Shown here: piece after piece, positions 5,393-6,860 of the stretch | Numbering within the stretch: the first letter of the stretch is position 1 | How the letters are laid out: every line of letters starts with the position of its first letter | Assembly: GCA_020861205.1 (NCBI GenBank) | Contig: JAJBSY010000187.1 | Location: forward strand, 1 to 6,860 | DNA: 6,860 nt | DNA from: Deltaproteobacteria bacterium | GTDB taxonomy: Bacteria > Desulfobacterota > Desulfovibrionia > Desulfovibrionales > Desulfovibrionaceae | Reading direction: 5' to 3' | Program-made: the position numbers and the translations under genes | The notes under the pieces: model-generated | Told to the model about the DNA's origin: nothing | Database searches by the model: none | What the model saw: the letters and a program-made list of their open reading frames with translations, nothing else

Positions 5393-6860
5393 ATGAGCAA
5401 CGACGCTGAAAAAGTCATTTATTCCATGTACAAGGTCACCAAGCGCCACGGACAGCGCGAGGTGCTCAAAGACATAACCCTGGGGTATTTCTACGGCGCG
5501 AAAATCGGCGTGCTGGGCCTCAACGGGTCGGGCAAGAGTTCGCTCCTCAAAATTCTGGCCGGCGTGGACACGGCCTTTGACGGCGAGACGTCCATAGCCC
5601 CCGGCTATTCCATCGGCTATCTTGAACAGGAACCGCTGGTGGACGAAACCCGGACCGTGCGCGAAGTCGTGGAGGAGGGTCTGGCCGGGCTTGTGGCCAT
5701 CCGCGACGAGTATGAAGCCATCAACGCCAGGTTCGCCGACCCCATGGAACCGGACGAGATGGACAAGCTCATCGAGCGCCAGGGCGAGGTGCAGGAGCTG
5801 ATGGACAACAAGGGCATCTGGGACCTGGACGCAAAGATCGAAATGGCCATGGACGCCTTGCGCTGCCCGCCGGCGGAAACACCGGTTTCCGTCATCTCCG
5901 GCGGCGAACGCCGCCGCGTCGCGCTCTGCCGCCTGTTGCTCCAGAATCCCGACATCCTGCTGCTCGACGAACCCACCAACCACCTGGACGCCGAATCCGT
6001 GGCATGGCTGGAACGTTACCTCCAGAGCTTTCCCGGCACGGTCATCGCGGTCACCCACGACCGGTATTTCCTGGACAACGTGGCCGGCTGGATTCTGGAA
6101 CTGGACCGCGGCCGGGGCATCCCCTGGAAGGGCAACTACTCCTCCTGGCTGGAGCAGAAGCAGAAACGGCTCGCCAACGAGGAAAAATCCGAGGCCGAAC
6201 GACAGAAAACCTTGCAGCGCGAACTTGAATGGATCCGCATGGCGCCCAAGGGCCGGCACGCCAAAAGCAAGGCCCGGATCAACGCGTACGAAGCCATGCT
6301 TTCCCACGAGTCCGAAAGGCGCGCGCCGGACCTGGAAATCTACATCCCGCCCGGACCGCGCCTGGGCAAGGTCGTAATCGAGGCTGACAACGTCTCCAAA
6401 GCGCTGGGCGACAGGCTCCTCATGGAAGGCATGAACTGCCTCGTCCCCCCGGGCGCCATCGTGGGCATCATCGGTCCCAACGGAGCGGGCAAGTCCACTT
6501 TCTTCAAAATGATCGCCGGGCTTGAAAAGCCGGATTCCGGCACGCTCAAGGTCGGGGATACGGTCAAGCTGGCGTATGTGGACCAGAACCGCGAATCGCT
6601 TACGCCCGGCAAAACCGTGTACGAAGTCATCAGCGGCGGGTACGACATGATCAAGCTGGGCAACAGGGAGATCAACGCCCGCGCCTATTGCTCGCGCTTC
6701 AACTTCATGGGCGCGGACCAGCAGAAGAAGGTGGACGTGTTGTCCGGCGGGGAGCGCAACCGGCTGCACCTCGCGGTCATGCTCCAGTCCGGCGCCAACG
6801 TGCTGCTGCTCGACGAACCCACCAACGACCTGGACGTCAACACCATGCGCGCCCTGGAAG
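5393..6860 (+). CDS. ettA: Energy-dependent translational throttle protein EttA (ABC-F ATPase), 3'-truncated by window edge
   Basis: 489 codons are present, against about 555 in E. coli EttA, and the frame is still open at the right edge. Seen: the EttA-like opening IYSMYKVTKRHGQREVLKDI (9-28). The first ATPase domain has Walker A GLNGSGKSS (42-50), an arm insertion around 95-150, signature SGGERRR (169-175) and Walker B LLLDEPTNHLD with Glu193. Next is the charged linker after WKGNYSSW (245-252), which corresponds to the P-site tRNA interaction motif. The second ATPase domain has GPNGAGKST (361-369), LSGGERNR (450-457) and LLLDEPTNDLD with Glu475. ABC-F proteins have no membrane domains. EttA binds the ribosomal E site and gates entry into elongation according to the ATP/ADP ratio. 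The start is supported by GAGG (5384-5387) five bases before the ATG. It is separated from the LysR-type gene by about 300 bases and probably has its own promoter. Missing: only the C-terminal end of the second domain. Confidence 0.95.
   Translation, partial: MSNDAEKVIYSMYKVTKRHGQREVLKDITLGYFYGAKIGVLGLNGSGKSSLLKILAGVDTAFDGETSIAPGYSIGYLEQEPLVDETRTVREVVEEGLAGLVAIRDEYEAINARFADPMEPDEMDKLIERQGEVQELMDNKGIWDLDAKIEMAMDALRCPPAETPVSVISGGERRRVALCRLLLQNPDILLLDEPTNHLDAESVAWLERYLQSFPGTVIAVTHDRYFLDNVAGWILELDRGRGIPWKGNYSSWLEQKQKRLANEEKSEAERQKTLQRELEWIRMAPKGRHAKSKARINAYEAMLSHESERRAPDLEIYIPPGPRLGKVVIEADNVSKALGDRLLMEGMNCLVPPGAIVGIIGPNGAGKSTFFKMIAGLEKPDSGTLKVGDTVKLAYVDQNRESLTPGKTVYEVISGGYDMIKLGNREINARAYCSRFNFMGADQQKKVDVLSGGERNRLHLAVMLQSGANVLLLDEPTNDLDVNTMRALE

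Overview
The window reads as ordinary chromosomal sequence from a GC-rich bacterium (clearly above 60% G+C by eye). The proteins resemble those of sulfate-reducing Desulfovibrionaceae (Desulfobacterota). That placement rests on remembered family resemblance, not on a search. Five protein genes fill most of the window, and the first and last are cut by its edges. I see no rRNA, tRNA, CRISPR array, transposase, integrase or phage gene.

Layout: (1) From the left edge to 1660 on the + strand is the C-terminal part of a GH13 / trehalose-synthase-like protein. Its C-terminal beta domain is interrupted by a long Pro/Ala/Glu-rich, charged insertion. (2) Ten bases later, at 1671-2441, is a family 2 glycosyltransferase, probably in the same operon. 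(3) At 2442-2605 is a convergent intergenic gap with one terminator-like structure per direction. (4) At 2606-4006 on the - strand is an M20-family amidohydrolase of the AbgB type with a complete set of putative metal ligands. (5) At 4007-4136 is an AT-rich divergent control region with a perfect 15-bp palindrome of LysR-box form. (6) At 4137-5093 on the + strand is a LysR-type regulator, which probably controls itself and the divergent amidohydrolase. (7) At 5094-5392 is a gap of about 300 bp with no convincing gene but several strong inverted repeats and a possible promoter. (8) From 5393 to the right edge is ettA, an ABC-F ATPase that acts on the ribosome, lacking only its last few dozen residues.

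Three functional blocks stand side by side without obvious connection: glucan or trehalose-type sugar chemistry plus sugar transfer; a regulator and amidohydrolase pair that probably hydrolyses an N-acyl amino acid; and a translation factor. I found no clear novel multi-gene system. The points most worth a second look are the apparent loss of the GH13 region IV His-Asp pair, the insertion in the same protein with tandem hairpins in its coding DNA, the operator-like palindrome between the divergent genes, and the hairpin-rich gap in front of ettA.
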